From positions 1-56,188 of the forward strand of contig CAIVDS010000012.1 of assembly GCA_903904685.1 (NCBI GenBank): a stretch of 56,188 nucleotides of DNA, written 5' to 3'. Position 1 is the first letter of the stretch. Every line of letters starts with the position of its first letter. Position numbers and translations under genes: made by a program. The notes under the pieces were generated by a model. The model searched no databases and was not told the origin of the DNA. It worked only from the letters and a program-made list of their open reading frames with translations. Source of the DNA: an uncultured Verrucomicrobiota bacterium. Lineage in GTDB: Bacteria > Verrucomicrobiota > Verrucomicrobiia > Opitutales > Opitutaceae. Shown here piece by piece: positions 46,575-56,188 of this stretch.

Positions 46575-47549
46575 GTGGCCGCCATCAAACATATTTTCAA
46601 CGAATTACACTATGAGATGACTCGCACCATCGCAGAAGGTGGTATGGGTGTGGTTTACGAAGCCGTCCAGCGTGGTGCGGGTGGATTTACCAAGACTGTC
46701 GCGGTGAAACTCATCCGCGAAGAATATTCGACGATCCCTGAATTCCAAAAAAATTTCATCGGCGAAGCCCGGCTTGTGGCCAACCTGATCCACACAAACA
46801 TTGTCCAGACCTACCACCTCGGCCAGATCGGCGGGCAGTATTTCATGGTCATGGAGTATGTGCAGGGCGTTAATCTCGAGCAGTTCCTTGAACGTCATGC
46901 CGCCATCGGACGGATCATGCCGGTAGACATCGCGGCTTTCATCGTTTCCCGCATCGCCCGCGGCCTCACTTACGCCCACCAGAAACGCGACCCGGAAGGC
47001 CGGCTTCTGGGTATTGTGCACCGAGACATCGGCCCGAAAAATGTCATGATTGCCTACGAAGGCGACGTAAAGCTCACCGACTTCGGCATAGCGAAAGCGC
47101 TGAACCTCATGTATAATGAGGAAGGTCAGGTCATCGCGGGCAAAGACGAATACCTCTCCCCCGAACAGGCCAACTACGAGGTCACCGATGCGCGCGCCGA
47201 TCTTTTCCCGCTGGGCATCGTCCTCGTCGAACTTCTCCTCGGCCGGAATATCTTCCGTAATACTGACCGCCTCGTGTCGCGCCAGAACATCCTTTCCCTG
47301 CCCATCCCGGAGTTCTCATCGCTGCGCCCCGAGATTTGCCCACGCCTCGAAGCCATCATTCAGAAGGCCCTTCAACGCGACCGCGAAAAGCGCTATACCT
47401 GCGCCTACGACATAATGAACGAGCTTGAGCTTTATCTTTACAGCGACGGTTACGGCCCCACCAACGAAAAACTCGGAGTTTACCTCAAGGAAATCATGGG
47501 GAACGGAGACAATGCGTCTCCCGCCATCCCGCCCCGCGCAACTTCATGA
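46575..47549 (+). CDS. Hanks-type Ser/Thr protein kinase
   Basis: About 324 residues from GTG at 46575, or 336 from TTG at 46539. The kinase core is intact: glycine loop [19 protein letters not shown] lysine, [12 protein letters not shown] hinge, catalytic [21 protein letters not shown] and LSPEQANYE. The residue after HRD-I is Gly rather than the usual Lys, which a Lys two positions later may replace. There is no transmembrane or sensor domain, so it is cytosolic. It ends in an ATGA overlap with rpoN, so kinase and sigma-54 are translationally coupled; phosphorylation of, or signalling to, sigma-54-dependent transcription is a guess. Confidence 0.9.
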   Translation: MAAIKHIFNELHYEMTRTIAEGGMGVVYEAVQRGAGGFTKTVAVKLIREEYSTIPEFQKNFIGEARLVANLIHTNIVQTYHLGQIGGQYFMVMEYVQGVNLEQFLERHAAIGRIMPVDIAAFIVSRIARGLTYAHQKRDPEGRLLGIVHRDIGPKNVMIAYEGDVKLTDFGIAKALNLMYNEEGQVIAGKDEYLSPEQANYEVTDARADLFPLGIVLVELLLGRNIFRNTDRLVSRQNILSLPIPEFSSLRPEICPRLEAIIQKALQRDREKRYTCAYDIMNELELYLYSDGYGPTNEKLGVYLKEIMGNGDNASPAIPPRATS

Positions 47550-49012
47550 GCGGTCCGGGTTTCAGCCAAAACCTCCGCCAACGCCAGAATCAGTCGCTCG
47601 TTCTTGCGCCGCAGCTCCGGCATTCGCTCAAAATCCTTCAGGTTGCCGCGCTCGATCTGCGATCCGTCATCCAGGAAGAATTACAGAGCAATCCGACTCT
47701 GGAAGAGCTGCCCATGGAAGGCACGAGCCTCGATCAGGAGCAACAAGACAGCGCCAACGACAACAACGAGAGCGGCGAAGGCGCCGACAATCGCGAGGAG
47801 ATGGATTTTTCCAAGGAATTCGACATCCTTACCAAGCTCGACGACGACTGGAAAGACTACATGTCCCAGGCCGGCGGAACCCAGCAGCACACCGCCGCGG
47901 ACGCCGAGCGCCGCCAGCACTTCTTCGACTCTCTCGTCACTGAAACCTCTCTTCAGGAGCACCTCATCCGCCAAGCCGAACTCGCCGATACCCCGGACGA
48001 CGTGCTCAAGGCCATGAGCCACCTCGTCGGCAGCATCGATGATCGCGGCTTCCTTACCCAGACACCCTCCGATGTCGCCCTGCAAGCCGGCTTGCCTCTC
48101 GACGCCGTGCAAGAGGCCGTCCGCCAGCTAAAGACCTTTGAACCGGCCGGCATTGGCGCCTCAAGCCTCGCTGAATGCCTCCTGCTCCAACTCGTCGCCA
48201 AGGGCCGTGGTGACGGTATCGCCGCCCGCATCATCAAAGACCACTTCACTCTGCTCACGCGCCGACGGATTCCCGAGATTGCTCGCAAACTCGGCGTTCA
48301 CCTGGACGACGTGCAGGACGCCATCGCCGAGATCGGCGCGCTCGACCCCGCGCCCGGCCGCCGCTTTGCCGAGGACAGCAATCGCGTAGTCGTGCCCGAT
48401 GTCACCGTCGAAAAAGACGACAACGAGTGGAAAATCCACCTCAACAACGACTACATCCCCCGCCTGCGCATCTCAAGCACCTACAAGGATCTCATCGCCA
48501 AAGGCTCGCTCACCAAGGACGAGCGAGACTACCTCCGCGAGCGCATCCGCTCCGGTAAGTTTCTCATCAACTCCATTGAACAGCGCCAGCAGACCATCGA
48601 GCGCATCACTCGTGAGATTATCAAGATGCAGGGCGAATTCTTCGAGGAAGGCGTGTCCAAGCTCCGCCCGCTTACCATGACGCAGATCGCCGATGTCGTG
48701 GGCGTGCATGAGACCACCGTCAGCCGCGCCATCGCAAACAAATACATAAAAACACCGCACGGCGTTTTTGACTTTAAATTCTTTTTTACCCCCGGCTACC
48801 AAGCCGACAGCGGTGCCTCCGTCTCCAACACCAGCGTCAAGGAGATGATCAATGAACTCATCATCATCGAGGATCGCAGCCATCCGCTGAGCGACCAGGA
48901 GATCGTTGTCAAACTTCAGGAAAAGGGCATCAACATCGCCCGCCGCACCGTTGCCAAATACCGCGAGGAACTCGGATTGCTGCCCAGCAACCTGCGCCGC
49001 GAATACATTTAA
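47546..49012 (+). CDS. rpoN: RNA polymerase sigma-54 factor RpoN
   Basis: A 488-residue alternative sigma factor needing AAA+ activators. Region I starts with [20 protein letters not shown] and has the Leu/Gln-rich activator-interaction sequence; an acidic region II follows (residues 60-100). The core-binding and DNA-binding domains end in the RpoN box within [17 protein letters not shown]. Length is typical. It begins inside the kinase gene by the ATGA overlap. No clear terminator was seen in the 72 nt to the convergent DUF4139 gene. Confidence 0.96.
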   Translation: MSGPGFSQNLRQRQNQSLVLAPQLRHSLKILQVAALDLRSVIQEELQSNPTLEELPMEGTSLDQEQQDSANDNNESGEGADNREEMDFSKEFDILTKLDDDWKDYMSQAGGTQQHTAADAERRQHFFDSLVTETSLQEHLIRQAELADTPDDVLKAMSHLVGSIDDRGFLTQTPSDVALQAGLPLDAVQEAVRQLKTFEPAGIGASSLAECLLLQLVAKGRGDGIAARIIKDHFTLLTRRRIPEIARKLGVHLDDVQDAIAEIGALDPAPGRRFAEDSNRVVVPDVTVEKDDNEWKIHLNNDYIPRLRISSTYKDLIAKGSLTKDERDYLRERIRSGKFLINSIEQRQQTIERITREIIKMQGEFFEEGVSKLRPLTMTQIADVVGVHETTVSRAIANKYIKTPHGVFDFKFFFTPGYQADSGASVSNTSVKEMINELIIIEDRSHPLSDQEIVVKLQEKGINIARRTVAKYREELGLLPSNLRREYI

Positions 49013-49084
49013 GAAGTCCGCGCATTGCTAGGAGCGGCATAGGGGCGTGCCTCAGCGATCCTCCAGATAAGCGACCGGCACTGG

Positions 49085-50611
49085 TCAGTTCCAATCGTAA
49101 GCCACGCGATAGGTGACGACCTTCTCCTCATCAGGCTTGAGCGTAACGCGAAACTCCATGTTGCGGGCGTCGCTTTTCACATAGGGATCGGAGTTGCTCA
49201 TGATCGCCCAGTTGGCCCAGCGATAGAGCCGCTCGGTCACTCGCACCTCAACAGACTCTTTTTTGCGGTTACGCAGCGTGATCTCAAAAGACTCCTCCAA
49301 GCGACTGTCTCGGTTCATTAGCTTGTAATCGGTGCGCTTGCGCTCGCCCACGATGTCGAAGGCATCGCCCGTATAGATGCGTACCGTCTCGCCCTCCGGC
49401 GTATGATCGATGGTGTTTTCCCCGGTAAATTCCAGACGCTTGTCCACGTCATCCTGCCGGTAAAACCGCGTGCGACCCTTCGGCAGCGGCAGACCGAGAC
49501 CGTTTTCCTTGGTATTCTTGAACTCGCGCATCACCCAAACCTTGCGGTTGGATTTGGTGCCGTAGTCACGGTCGTTGCGGATACTTTCGTCGGTCCGCCC
49601 ATTGTAGCGGTTGGGATCGATCGCAACGCCGTTGTAGATGTAGATCGTTGGAGCCTTCACGTCGGTCGCACGCAGGAATTCCACCTGTTTTGTCTCGCGA
49701 TTGCGCAGCGTGGTGGGGCGCGGAAGCGAGTAGAGGTGAAATTCGTCAAACGCCTTTTCGGTCACCTCCGATTTGGCCATCGCGTCCATCATCATATACC
49801 CGGCCGCCATCCCCCGGGCGAAACCCGGTTGTTGCGGCTGCAGTTTGCTAATATCACCCGCCATCAGCTTGATCGTGGCGGTCTCGAAGGTCTTGCCTGA
49901 CTGGTTGTCGATTGTAACCCAGCCCACAATGTCCAGCGTGTCGCCTTTTTCGGGAGCGATGAGGTTGTAGGCCGCTTCCCAGCTCATACCTCCCGTGATG
50001 TAGCTCAGTTCGGCATCAACTTTGGCGCGCTTCGTCGAGGAAAGCTGCCATGAGAGCTGCGGCTTGAGGATCGCGTCGTCGCTCATAGCCTGAAAAACCG
50101 GCTCGCCCGGAAGCGAGAAACGAAGCTGACCGTCCACTTCGATGATCGGCGATCCACCTTCCTGCCAGTTGCCCGCAGCTGACTGCGTCATGTAAAATTG
50201 CTGCCCGTAGCGCGAAGCGGCGCCGTAGTTCGGCGTATAGCCGCTGCGGATGATCTTGCCGCGCACCCGCGACTCCTTGCCGCTCACCGGCTCGCGCGAC
50301 ACAATAAAATCGATTTCCTTGCCCTCATAGAGTGAAAGGAGCAGCCCCTGCGAAAGCGTGTCGGCACGGTAGCTTTGCTCAAGGATGCTCAGGTCCACCT
50401 TGCCGGATGGGTCGCGTAACACGACTGAATCAGGTTCCAGATGAAGTGTGGCGCCGGCAAAGGTCACCGCGTTTACGCCGACCTTCAGATCGAGCGGGAT
50501 CGTCTCACGCACGACCGCGAAATTCTGGTTGTAGATCGTCAACGCCGGGCCGGCTGCCAACGAAAAGGGGAACAATGCCATAACCGCAACAAACAGGGGA
50601 TGAGTTTTCAT
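49085..50611 (-). CDS. Secreted DUF4139-domain protein
   Basis: A 508-residue exported protein. MKTHPLFVAVMALFPFSLAA is the signal peptide. TIYNQNFAVVRETIPLDL is the recognisable start of the DUF4139-type family, and ITGGMSWEAAYNLIAPE and EFKNTKENGLGLPLPKGRTR are conserved blocks. The C-terminal part has beta-rich repeats. The function of this family is not known; proteins of this type are common and usually cell-surface or periplasmic. It is divergent from the helicase gene. Confidence 0.82.
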   Translation of the reverse strand: MKTHPLFVAVMALFPFSLAAGPALTIYNQNFAVVRETIPLDLKVGVNAVTFAGATLHLEPDSVVLRDPSGKVDLSILEQSYRADTLSQGLLLSLYEGKEIDFIVSREPVSGKESRVRGKIIRSGYTPNYGAASRYGQQFYMTQSAAGNWQEGGSPIIEVDGQLRFSLPGEPVFQAMSDDAILKPQLSWQLSSTKRAKVDAELSYITGGMSWEAAYNLIAPEKGDTLDIVGWVTIDNQSGKTFETATIKLMAGDISKLQPQQPGFARGMAAGYMMMDAMAKSEVTEKAFDEFHLYSLPRPTTLRNRETKQVEFLRATDVKAPTIYIYNGVAIDPNRYNGRTDESIRNDRDYGTKSNRKVWVMREFKNTKENGLGLPLPKGRTRFYRQDDVDKRLEFTGENTIDHTPEGETVRIYTGDAFDIVGERKRTDYKLMNRDSRLEESFEITLRNRKKESVEVRVTERLYRWANWAIMSNSDPYVKSDARNMEFRVTLKPDEEKVVTYRVAYDWN

Positions 50612-50724
50612 GGTAACGTGATTAATACTCTAAACCATAAGACATCCCCGATGCGAGTTTCTTGGAAGATTGTGAAATCTGCTTTGCCTCCTACGTCCTT
50701 TCCGAAAGCGTCAGAGCCCTGCGC

Positions 50725-52740
50725 ATGGAAATCTTCCTCGATAACAACGACCGCCCCGCCCATCCCGGCGTTCCGCCCATCGACTTCCGCTCGGCTCTCA
50801 ACGACGAGCAGTTCGCCGCCGTCACCGCCGAGCCCGGCCCGCTCCTGATCCTCGCCGGCGCCGGCTCGGGAAAGACACGCACCCTCACCTACCGCGTCGC
50901 CTACCTGCTCTCGAAAGGCGTGCGCCCCGCCGAGATTCTCCTGCTCACCTTCACCAACAAGGCCTCCAAGGAAATGCTCCACCGCGTGCAGGAGCTCACC
51001 GGCATCGAACCGGGACGCTTCTGGGGCGGCACCTTCCACTCCATCGGCAACCGCGCCCTTCGCATTTACGGCGACGCCATCGGCCTTCAAAAGAACTTCA
51101 CCATCCTCGACGCCGATGAGTCCGAGTCGCTCCTGAAACAGGTCGTCGAAACCGAGAGCAAGTTGTTTTTCAAGGACAAGACCAACCCCAAGCCCGGCCC
51201 GCTCTTCAACGTCCTTTCTCTTGCGAGGAACACCCAGAAATCTATCGCCGACACCGTCGAGCGCTACTTCCCGCAATACTCCGAGATCAAACACATGCTC
51301 CCGCCCTTCGCCGCCGCCTATGCGGAAAAGAAGCGCGCCCAGGGGATCGTCGATTACGACGATCTCCTCGAACTCTGGCTCGACCTCCTCACCAAGGCGC
51401 CCGATGTCGCTGAGTATTTCGCCAACCGCTTCAAGCACATCCTCGTCGACGAATATCAGGACACCAACACCATCCAGGCGCAGATCGTGGATGCCCTCGC
51501 CGGCCACCATCAGGTGATGGCCGTGGGCGACGACGCCCAGTGCATCTACTCGTGGCGCGGCGCCGACTTCGAAAACCTCATGACCTTCGAAGACCGCCAC
51601 CCCGGCACGGTTATCCACCGCATCGAGACCAACTACCGCTCCACTCCGCAGATTCTTGCCCTCGCCAACGGCGTCCTCGACGCCCAGCCCAAGGGCCGCC
51701 ACTTCGACAAGGAACTCCGCGCCGCCCGCAAAAACTCCTACAAACCGATGGTCGTGCAAGCCATCGACGACCGCGAGCAGGCCGAGTTTATCCTCAAGCG
51801 CATCCACGCCCTCATCGAAGACGAAGGCGTCTCGCCCAACGAAATCGCCGTCCTTTACCGATCGCATTTCCACGCCCTCGAAGTGCAGGTCGCGCTCTCC
51901 AAGGCCGGCGTCCCTTACCAGATCACCAGTGGCGTGAAGTTCTTCGAGCGCCAGCACGTTCGCGATCTCATCGCCTTCGTCCAATTCGTCGCCAACCCGC
52001 GCAACGAATCCGCCTGGCAGCGCATCGCCATCCTCCTCCCCAAGGTAGGCGAGAAGGGCGCGCAAAAAATCCACGCCGCCGCCTACGATCACGCCAAGCT
52101 CATGCAGCGCGACTTCATCGATGCGCTCGCCACCGACGACGTTAAGAGCAAGGTCGCCAAAGACGCGAAGGAGGAATGGGCCAGCTTCTGCGCCTCGCTC
52201 AAGCAGGTCTCCGACGTCATGCGCACCGGCAAGCCCGAGTCGGTTGTCTCCACCGCCATCGACGGCTGGTATGGCGATTATATGAAGGGCGCCTATGCTG
52301 ATTACATCGACCGCCTCGAAGAGTTGAAGGCATTGATCGGCTTTGCCGGACGCTTCGACGACATCGCCGAGATGCTCGCCCAGGTCGCGCTCATGAACGG
52401 CGAGACCAGCGAGCGCCACGTCGACTCCCCGCCCGACACCGTGAAACTTACCACCGTCCACCAGGCCAAGGGCCTCGAGTTCGACGTGGTCTTCGTGATC
52501 GGCGTGGCCGACGGCATGTTCCCCGGCCGCCGCTCCATCGAAGCCGACGACGTCGAGGAAGAGCGGCGCCTGTTCTACGTCGCCGTGACCCGCGCCAAAA
52601 ACGAACTCTATATTTGCTACCCAAAGGTCGCCAGCCGCGCCGGCCCCGGCGGAATGCTTCTCACCCCCAGTCGTTTTCTAACCGAGCTTTCGACCGACCT
52701 CTACGAACCGCTCCGCATCAAACGTCAATTTGGCTGGTAA
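50725..52740 (+). CDS. UvrD/PcrA-like superfamily 1 DNA helicase
   Basis: A 671-residue 3'-5' DNA helicase. Motifs appear in order: Q motif LNDEQFAAV, Walker [14 protein letters not shown], Walker B VDEYQDTN, motif [17 protein letters not shown], motif [12 protein letters not shown], motif [15 protein letters not shown] and motif [15 protein letters not shown]. It is slightly shorter than PcrA and lacks the long C-terminal tail, so Rep- or UvrD-like roles are equally possible. The ATG at 50725 is chosen over a TTG at 50662. Confidence 0.93.
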   Translation: MEIFLDNNDRPAHPGVPPIDFRSALNDEQFAAVTAEPGPLLILAGAGSGKTRTLTYRVAYLLSKGVRPAEILLLTFTNKASKEMLHRVQELTGIEPGRFWGGTFHSIGNRALRIYGDAIGLQKNFTILDADESESLLKQVVETESKLFFKDKTNPKPGPLFNVLSLARNTQKSIADTVERYFPQYSEIKHMLPPFAAAYAEKKRAQGIVDYDDLLELWLDLLTKAPDVAEYFANRFKHILVDEYQDTNTIQAQIVDALAGHHQVMAVGDDAQCIYSWRGADFENLMTFEDRHPGTVIHRIETNYRSTPQILALANGVLDAQPKGRHFDKELRAARKNSYKPMVVQAIDDREQAEFILKRIHALIEDEGVSPNEIAVLYRSHFHALEVQVALSKAGVPYQITSGVKFFERQHVRDLIAFVQFVANPRNESAWQRIAILLPKVGEKGAQKIHAAAYDHAKLMQRDFIDALATDDVKSKVAKDAKEEWASFCASLKQVSDVMRTGKPESVVSTAIDGWYGDYMKGAYADYIDRLEELKALIGFAGRFDDIAEMLAQVALMNGETSERHVDSPPDTVKLTTVHQAKGLEFDVVFVIGVADGMFPGRRSIEADDVEEERRLFYVAVTRAKNELYICYPKVASRAGPGGMLLTPSRFLTELSTDLYEPLRIKRQFGW

Positions 52741-52801
52741 ATCCAAACCCGCTCCACAGTCATACCTCATTAAAAAACTCACCTTCTTTTCTCATCTCCC
52801 C

Positions 52802-53746
52802 ATGCCCACTACCATCGAAAATGTCGTCATCGTCGGCACTGGATGCGCCGGCCTCACAGCCGCCATCTACACCGCTCGCGCCAACCTCAATCCTCTCGTT
52901 CTCGAAGGCTCGCTCCCCGGAGGTCAGCTCACCACGACAAGCGAAGTTGAAAACTTCCCCGGCTTCCCTCACGGCGTTGACGGCTTCCAGCTCACCCAAA
53001 ACATGCGCGAGCAGTCCACGCGCTTCGGCACTCGCTTCGAGCAAGGACTCGTCACTTCGGTTGATTTCAAGAGCCATCCCCTCCAACTCATCCTCGCTGA
53101 CCGCGTCATCCTCGCCAAGTCCGTCATCATCGCCACAGGCGCATCGCCCCGCATGACCGGCATCCCCGGCGAAAAGGAACTCTACGGCGGCAAGGGCGTG
53201 ACCACCTGCGCGACGTGCGACGGCGCTTTCTACCGCAAGATGGAAGTGGCCGTGCTTGGCGGCGGCGACAGCGCGGCCGAAGAGGCGTTGTTCCTCACCC
53301 GCTTCGCGAGCAAAGTTTATTTGGTTCACCGTCGTGATTCGTTGCGTGCATCCAAGATCATGTCCGACCGCGCCGTCGCCCACGAAAAAATCCAGATGGT
53401 CTGGGACAGCATTCCCGTCGAGGTGCTCGGCGTGAAAGAAGGCTCCGTCAGCGGCCTCAAGGTGAAAAACGTCAAGACCGGCGCCGAATCCGTGCTGCCC
53501 GTCAAAGGCGTCTTCGTCGCCATCGGCCATACGCCCAACACCGGCCCGTTCACGCCCGCGATCGACGTGGACGAGGGCGGTTACATCAAGTCCGTCGCCG
53601 GATCCCAAGTGCAGACCAACATCCCAGGCGTCTACGTCGCGGGCGACTGCTCCGACCACGTTTATCGTCAGGCCATCACCGCCGCTGGCTTGGGCTGCCA
53701 AGCCGCAATCGAGGCGGAACGCTGGCTGAGTGAGCACGGCGCCTGA
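52802..53746 (+). CDS. trxB: Thioredoxin reductase TrxB
   Basis: A 314-residue NADPH-dependent flavoprotein. FAD site [19 protein letters not shown], redox-active Cys pair in [10 protein letters not shown], and NADPH site [17 protein letters not shown] are intact. The C-terminal FAD strand is [20 protein letters not shown]. It reduces thioredoxin. The gene starts 61 nt after the helicase gene. In the 145 nt that follow, GTTCA-TGAAC near 53775 could form a weak hairpin. Confidence 0.95.
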   Translation: MPTTIENVVIVGTGCAGLTAAIYTARANLNPLVLEGSLPGGQLTTTSEVENFPGFPHGVDGFQLTQNMREQSTRFGTRFEQGLVTSVDFKSHPLQLILADRVILAKSVIIATGASPRMTGIPGEKELYGGKGVTTCATCDGAFYRKMEVAVLGGGDSAAEEALFLTRFASKVYLVHRRDSLRASKIMSDRAVAHEKIQMVWDSIPVEVLGVKEGSVSGLKVKNVKTGAESVLPVKGVFVAIGHTPNTGPFTPAIDVDEGGYIKSVAGSQVQTNIPGVYVAGDCSDHVYRQAITAAGLGCQAAIEAERWLSEHGA

Positions 53747-53826
53747 TTATTCGCAATGGATGGGAAAGGAGAGGGTTCACATCTCCTTTTGAACAAGCTG
53801 TAGTCGTAGAAGACAGTATTCAGAGC

Positions 53827-53870
53827 TTGTAATAGTTCTAAATCTCACTTGCGATTTAGAACCATTACAA
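53827..53870. promoter_or_regulatory. 18-bp inverted repeat, candidate Fur/PerR-type operator
   Basis: TTGTAAT-A-GTTCTAAATC (53827-53844) and GATTTAGAAC-C-ATTACAA (53853-53870) are mirror halves with a single mismatched pair and an 8-nt spacer. It lies 21 nt before the ATG of the Fur-like gene, in the right place to overlap its promoter. The AT-rich symmetric halves are in the style of Fur/PerR boxes, so autoregulation, and shared control of the sufCB genes downstream, is likely. Confidence 0.75.
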
Positions 53871-53891
53871 CTTGATTGGTCCCGTAACACT

Positions 53892-54320
53892 ATGTCATCC
53901 TCTGTCATCAATCCCGAGAGTCTTGCGCAAAAGCTCGCCGACAGCGGTCTGCGTAACACCCCGCAACGTGAGGTAGTTTACAGTGCACTTCTCACGAAAC
54001 GCGACCACCCCACTGCAGACGAAGTTTATGCCCGCGTCCGCAGCGATATTTCTTCTATTTCTCTGGCAACTGTTTATAATTGCCTTGAAGCCTTGGTTCA
54101 GTGCCATCTCGTTCGTGCCGTAAACTTTGAACGCGGTCCCACCCGTTACTGCCCAAACCTCGCCCCACACGCCCACTTCCACGACGAAGCCACCGGTGCG
54201 ACCTTCGATATTGATCTGCCATCGGAGATTCTTTCCAAGGTCACGTCCATCCTCCCCCCCGGCTACGACGCCGAGGCCGTTGACATCATCTTCCGCGGCA
54301 AAACCACCGGCACCCGCTAA
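53892..54320 (+). CDS. Fur/PerR-family regulator lacking Cys zinc motifs
   Basis: A 142-residue metal- or peroxide-responsive repressor. The winged helix ([32 protein letters not shown]) and the dimer/metal region [18 protein letters not shown] are clear. The CxxC pairs that form the structural zinc site in Fur and PerR are missing: the first position reads ATGAT, and the C-terminus has no CxxC. Only two Cys remain in the protein. It may be a Cys-free Fur-like subgroup using His/Asp/Glu ligands. Its own operator-like inverted repeat lies just upstream, and sufC follows after 44 nt, so it probably controls Fe-S assembly. Confidence 0.88.
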   Translation: MSSSVINPESLAQKLADSGLRNTPQREVVYSALLTKRDHPTADEVYARVRSDISSISLATVYNCLEALVQCHLVRAVNFERGPTRYCPNLAPHAHFHDEATGATFDIDLPSEILSKVTSILPPGYDAEAVDIIFRGKTTGTR

Positions 54321-54364
54321 GATTCTCTTTTACTCGCTGCTCTCACCACTCGCTACTTTCCGCC

Positions 54365-55129
54365 ATGTCATCCCTCGAAATCCGCAACCTCTTCATCGCT
54401 CTGTCCACGGCTCCTGAAAAACCCATCGTCAAGGGTTTCTCCCTTACGATCAAAACCGGCGAAGTTCACGCCATCATGGGGCCCAACGGCACCGGCAAGT
54501 CCACTCTCTCCAAGGCCATCGCCGGTCACCCCGACTACGTCATCACCAGCGGTGACGTGCTCATCGACGGCAAATCCATCCTTGAGATGGAGCCCGACGA
54601 ACGCGCCCGCGCCGGCGTCTTTCTCGCCTTCCAATACCCGTCCGAAATCCCCGGCGTCTCCATCGCCAACTTCCTCCGCGCCGCCGTCCAGGCGCGCCTC
54701 GCCGAGGGCGAAGAACTCGACGCCACAAGCTACTACAAAAAGCTCTATTCCAAGATGGACCTCCTCAAGATCGACCGGAAGTTCACCTCCCGCTCGGTCA
54801 ACGAAGGCTTCTCCGGCGGCGAAAAGAAACGCTGCGAAATACTCCAGATGGCCATGCTTGATCCCACTATCGCCCTCATGGACGAGACCGACTCCGGCCT
54901 CGACATCGACGCCCTCAAGGTCGTCGCCGAAGGCGTCGAAGCCATGCGTGGTCCCAAGCTCGGCGTCATGCTCATCACCCACTACCAGCGTCTCCTTGAC
55001 CACATCGTTCCCGACTTCGTCCACGTCATGTATGACGGTCGCATCGTGAAGAGCGGTGACAAGAAGCTCGCCCTCGAACTCGAGGCCCGGGGCTACGACT
55101 GGGTCAAAGACGAACTCGTCACCGCTTAA
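54365..55129 (+). CDS. sufC: SufC, Fe-S assembly ATPase
   Basis: A 254-residue ABC-type ATPase of the SUF cluster scaffold complex SufBCD. Walker A is [15 protein letters not shown], the signature [16 protein letters not shown] and Walker [15 protein letters not shown]. It is a soluble, non-transport ABC protein. It follows the Fur-like gene by 44 nt and precedes sufB by 15 nt, with GAGGA in front of the latter. Confidence 0.97.
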   Translation: MSSLEIRNLFIALSTAPEKPIVKGFSLTIKTGEVHAIMGPNGTGKSTLSKAIAGHPDYVITSGDVLIDGKSILEMEPDERARAGVFLAFQYPSEIPGVSIANFLRAAVQARLAEGEELDATSYYKKLYSKMDLLKIDRKFTSRSVNEGFSGGEKKRCEILQMAMLDPTIALMDETDSGLDIDALKVVAEGVEAMRGPKLGVMLITHYQRLLDHIVPDFVHVMYDGRIVKSGDKKLALELEARGYDWVKDELVTA

Positions 55130-55144
55130 CCTGAGGACACTCCC

Positions 55145-56188
55145 ATGTCTGACACCGATACACTTCCCATCGCCGACGAGGCCGACGTCAATCCAGTCGG
55201 CGGCATCGATCAGGCCGTAGGCAACTTCCAATACGACGTCGCCTACGAGTTCGACGCAGGCACAGGCCTCAACGAAAACACCGTCCGCTATATCAGCTCG
55301 GTGAAGAAGGAGGCGCCATGGATCCTCGAATTCCGCCTCAACGCCCTGAAGACCTTCCTCGCCAAGCCAATGCCCACTCATTGGGCCACGAAGGATCTCC
55401 TCAATATCGATTTTAGCAAAATCCGCTACTACCTCTCGCAGGGCCAAAAACCCAAGCGCACGTGGGACGAGGTTCCTGACGACATCAAGAAAACCTTCGA
55501 ACGTCTCGGCATCCCCGAGCAGGAGCGCAAGTTCCTCGCCGGTGTCGAAGCCCAGTTCGACTCCGAGGCCGCCTATTCGAACATCAAAGACATCGTCGCC
55601 AAGCAGGGCGTCATCTTTTGCAACTCAACCGAGGCCCTCCGAGAGCACCCCGAGATCTTCAAGAAATTCTTCGGCAAGGTCATCCCCACCGGTGACAACA
55701 AGTTCTCCGCCCTCAACAGCGCGGTCTTCTCCGGCGGCTCCTTCATCTACGTCCCTCCGGGCGTGAAGGTCGCCCAGCCCCTCCAGGCCTACTTCCGTAT
55801 CAACGCCGAAAACTTCGGCCAGTTCGAGCGCACCCTCATCATCGCCGACGAAGGCTCCGAAGTCGTCTACATGGAAGGCTGCACCGCGCCGAAGTTCTCC
55901 ACCTCCACGCTCCACAGCGCGGTCGTCGAACTCGTCGCCCTCAAGGGCGCCAAGATCCAATACATCACCGTCCAAAACTGGGCGAACAACGTCTTCAATC
56001 TCGTCACCAAACGCGGTGTCGCCCATGAGGACGCCGAGATCAAGTGGATCGACTGCAACATCGGCAGCCGCCTCACCATGAAATACCCCGGCGTCGTCCT
56101 GAAGGGCAAACGCGCCCGTGGCGAAGTCGTCTCCATCGCCCTCGCCAACGACGGCCAGCACCAGGACACCGGCGCCAAGATGATCCAC
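55145..56188 (+). CDS. sufB: SufB, Fe-S assembly scaffold (3' truncated by window end)
   Basis: The first 348 codons of SufB, normally about 470-480 residues. The N-terminal part has [20 protein letters not shown], and the beta-helix core includes [20 protein letters not shown] and [31 protein letters not shown] precedes the ATG. No stop codon is reached, so the reading frame runs past the window end. With SufC it forms the cluster scaffold; sufD and sufS would be expected downstream. Confidence 0.97.
   Translation, partial: MSDTDTLPIADEADVNPVGGIDQAVGNFQYDVAYEFDAGTGLNENTVRYISSVKKEAPWILEFRLNALKTFLAKPMPTHWATKDLLNIDFSKIRYYLSQGQKPKRTWDEVPDDIKKTFERLGIPEQERKFLAGVEAQFDSEAAYSNIKDIVAKQGVIFCNSTEALREHPEIFKKFFGKVIPTGDNKFSALNSAVFSGGSFIYVPPGVKVAQPLQAYFRINAENFGQFERTLIIADEGSEVVYMEGCTAPKFSTSTLHSAVVELVALKGAKIQYITVQNWANNVFNLVTKRGVAHEDAEIKWIDCNIGSRLTMKYPGVVLKGKRARGEVVSIALANDGQHQDTGAKMIH

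Noticed and set aside
50608-52461. 617-codon minus-strand frame opposite the helicase gene
   Set aside because: Shadow of a helicase gene with all seven motifs present.
54368-55447. 359-codon minus-strand frame opposite sufC and sufB
   Set aside because: Shadow of two clear Suf genes.

Overview
The window looks like a chromosomal segment of a GC-rich, Gram-negative heterotroph, most likely from the Verrucomicrobiota (Opitutales-like) or a nearby PVC lineage. This is inferred from protein style: a TonB-dependent receptor, Tat lipoproteins, many secreted PQQ-like and NHL propellers with a WP-x-(F/Y)RG start motif, a YacL-type PIN/TRAM protein, and bacterial Hanks-type kinase and sigma-54 genes. 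No rRNA or tRNA gene was recognised, so the taxonomic call is inference. Frequent long antisense reading frames are explained by high GC at third codon positions.

Layout. 1-601: a 21-nt-period tandem array and non-coding sequence. 602-3832: a stand-alone MmeI-type restriction-modification enzyme. 3966-9674 (minus): DegT-type aminotransferase, a very large secreted NHL/CBM9-like protein, a YacL-like PIN/TRAM membrane protein and a possible tiny membrane protein. 9954-18332 (plus): secreted PQQ-like propeller, family 4 glycosyltransferase, LolD/MacB-type ATPase, large FtsX-type permease and TonB-dependent receptor, closely spaced. 18310-30887 (minus): a tightly packed ten-gene redox operon. 31014-32276 (plus): a divergent secreted PQQ-like propeller. 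32277-32634: a non-coding stretch with a decayed reading frame. 32635-46465: housekeeping genes (hisA, M42 peptidase, response regulator, esterase, RlmI-like methyltransferase, aminotransferase, Lrp/AsnC regulator, ffh, ogt, trpF, glgB, ubiE/menG, A-type Fe-S carrier). 46575-49012: Ser/Thr kinase translationally coupled to rpoN. 49085-53746: DUF4139 protein, UvrD/PcrA-like helicase, trxB. 53827-56188: an inverted-repeat operator, a Fur/PerR-like regulator, sufC and the 5' part of sufB, cut by the window end.

The most interesting part is 18310-30887. Nearly every junction is a 4-8 nt overlap or a gap of about 10 nt, so the genes are almost certainly co-transcribed and often translationally coupled. 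In transcription order they encode a membrane-anchored PQQ-like propeller, a Tat lipoprotein NHL propeller with CxCC and CxxC motifs, a 62-residue Tat-like Cys-rich peptide, a Tat-exported four-cluster ferredoxin, a NapH/NosR-like membrane polyferredoxin, a CobW-type metallochaperone GTPase with a His-rich loop, a UroD/MtaA-superfamily protein, a second membrane-anchored propeller, a NuoE-NuoF fusion with extra [2Fe-2S] and 2[4Fe-4S] domains, and a ferredoxin-GltD-like flavoprotein that seems to lack the NAD(P)-binding half. The set suggests an NADH-linked cytosolic module wired through a membrane polyferredoxin to periplasmic carriers, together with a metal- or corrinoid-linked methyl-transfer protein. 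I do not recognise it as a named system.

The right end shows a coherent Fe-S assembly unit (regulator, sufC, sufB), which fits the heavy Fe-S demand of the redox operon. Several other neighbours are probably grouped by transcription rather than by function.
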